Positions 7,574 to 8,134 of a stretch of DNA of 8,134 nt are shown in pieces. A program made the position numbers and the translations under genes. Location: the NCBI GenBank assembly GCA_002309255.1, contig DBXI01000023.1:33525-41658 (forward strand). The letters run 5' to 3'. This DNA is from Bacteroidales bacterium UBA1216. GTDB taxonomy: Bacteria; Bacteroidota; Bacteroidia; Bacteroidales; Paludibacteraceae. Numbering within the stretch: position 1 is the first letter of the stretch; each line of letters begins with the position of its first letter. Below the pieces are notes generated by a model. It was not told where the DNA came from and did no database searches. It saw only the letters and a list, made by a program, of their open reading frames with translations.

Positions 7574-8134
7574 CTACAGTAATGTGTCCGGATCGAGGTT
7601 GCACTTCTCGATATCGAGGAAGTACTTGTACGTATCCACCTTGAGTTCCCCGCATGCGAGTTCGTCGCAGACGATTATTCCGTGCTGGTGCATCTGCAGG
7701 GCGCTGATGGTCCACATATGCGATACGCCGCCTTCCACTGCGTGCTGCAGGGCGCGAGCCTTATTGTGGCCGTTCACGAGGATAAGCACCTCCTTGGCAT
7801 CCATCACCGTACCTACACCTACCGTCAGCGCGGTCTTCGGCACGAGGTTGATGTCGTTGTTGAAGAAGCGCGAGTTAGCGATGATCGTGTCGGTGGTCAG
7901 CTCTTTCTTGCGTGTGCGCGAGGTGAGCGACGAGCCCGGCTCGTTGAAGGCGATGTGCCCATCGGGACCGATGCCGCCGAGGAACAGGTGAATACCGCCG
8001 TAGTTCTTGATCTTAGCCTCATAGCGTGCGCACTCGGCCTCCAGGTCGGGAGCGTTGCCGTTCAGGATATTCACGTTCTCCTTGCGGATATCAATGTGCG
8101 AGAAGAAGTTGTTCCACATGAATGAATGGTAGCT
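7574..8134 (-). CDS. nagB: Glucosamine-6-phosphate deaminase, C-terminal 186 residues (5' end outside window)
   Basis: NagB converts glucosamine-6-phosphate to fructose-6-phosphate and ammonia in the cytoplasm, the step that brings GlcNAc, chitin-derived sugars and sialic-acid breakdown products into glycolysis. The reading frame continues to the window edge: the codons before the first ATG at 8119 read SYHSF, which matches the family, so that ATG is an internal Met rather than the start. Typical proteins are about 260-270 residues, so some 80 N-terminal residues are missing, including the catalytic aspartate equivalent to E. coli Asp72. The active-site loop GGIGPDGHIAFNEP is intact, with the residues matching E. 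coli Asp141, His143 and Glu148. The following GSSLTSRTRKK keeps positions equivalent to Ser151, Arg158 and Lys160, used by E. coli NagB to bind the allosteric activator GlcNAc-6-phosphate, so allosteric control is possible. MWTISALQMHQHGIIVCDE, further on, is also characteristic. It sits directly upstream of the susC-like gene on the same strand. Confidence 0.96.
   Translation of the reverse strand, partial: SYHSFMWNNFFSHIDIRKENVNILNGNAPDLEAECARYEAKIKNYGGIHLFLGGIGPDGHIAFNEPGSSLTSRTRKKELTTDTIIANSRFFNNDINLVPKTALTVGVGTVMDAKEVLILVNGHNKARALQHAVEGGVSHMWTISALQMHQHGIIVCDELACGELKVDTYKYFLDIEKCNLDPDTLL

Noticed and set aside
7320..7991. Open frame of 223 codons on the + strand spanning the nagB-susC junction
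   Set aside because: It overlaps the ends of two well-supported genes on the other strand and its translation (rich in Ser, Pro and Cys) resembles no protein I know.
8117..8119. ATG that could be taken as the nagB start
   Set aside because: The frame stays open to the window edge and the five preceding codons (SYHSF) match the NagB family, so this is an internal methionine.
7682..8125. Open frame of 147 codons on the + strand opposite nagB
   Set aside because: Antisense to conserved NagB sequence; explained as a shadow of that gene.
1..8134. CRISPR arrays, tRNA/rRNA genes, insertion sequences, prophage or toxin-antitoxin genes
   Set aside because: I looked for regularly spaced repeats, terminal inverted repeats, transposase or integrase motifs and structured RNAs; the window is almost fully occupied by five housekeeping or transport genes and none of these was seen.

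Overview
The window looks like a chromosomal segment of a fairly GC-rich member of the Bacteroidales. The evidence is a RagA/SusC-type TonB-dependent porin followed directly by a RagB/SusD lipoprotein, a pairing essentially confined to Bacteroidota, and housekeeping proteins (ClpB, CysRS, NagB) that read like Bacteroidales versions. The genus cannot be fixed from this sequence; a gut or oral lineage such as Muribaculaceae, Barnesiellaceae or a relative is a guess.

Layout, left to right: the 3' end of clpB on the + strand (1-519); a short intergenic region holding a strong hairpin that can serve as terminator from both sides (575-610); then four genes on the - strand, which read from right to left as nagB (5' end outside the window), a susC-like gene, a susD-like gene and cysS. 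The gaps between these four are 27, 5 and 27 bases, with no convincing terminator in any of them. All five genes are intact where visible, there is no gene-free stretch longer than about 105 bases, and no tRNA, rRNA, CRISPR array, insertion sequence or prophage gene was seen.

Functionally, the susC/susD pair should form a lidded outer-membrane importer for an oligosaccharide or another oligomeric nutrient. No glycoside hydrolase, surface glycan-binding protein, hybrid two-component system or ECF sigma/anti-sigma pair lies inside the window, so the substrate is not shown. The closest metabolic clue is nagB just upstream, which feeds amino sugars into glycolysis (glucosamine-6-phosphate to fructose-6-phosphate). 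An amino-sugar-containing glycan is therefore a plausible but unproven substrate. cysS and clpB are housekeeping genes.

I found no clear evidence of a previously undescribed system. The points most worth checking are the possible nagB-susC-susD-cysS co-transcription, the unusually long SusD homologue with an enlarged C-terminal part, and the repeated linker in CysRS.
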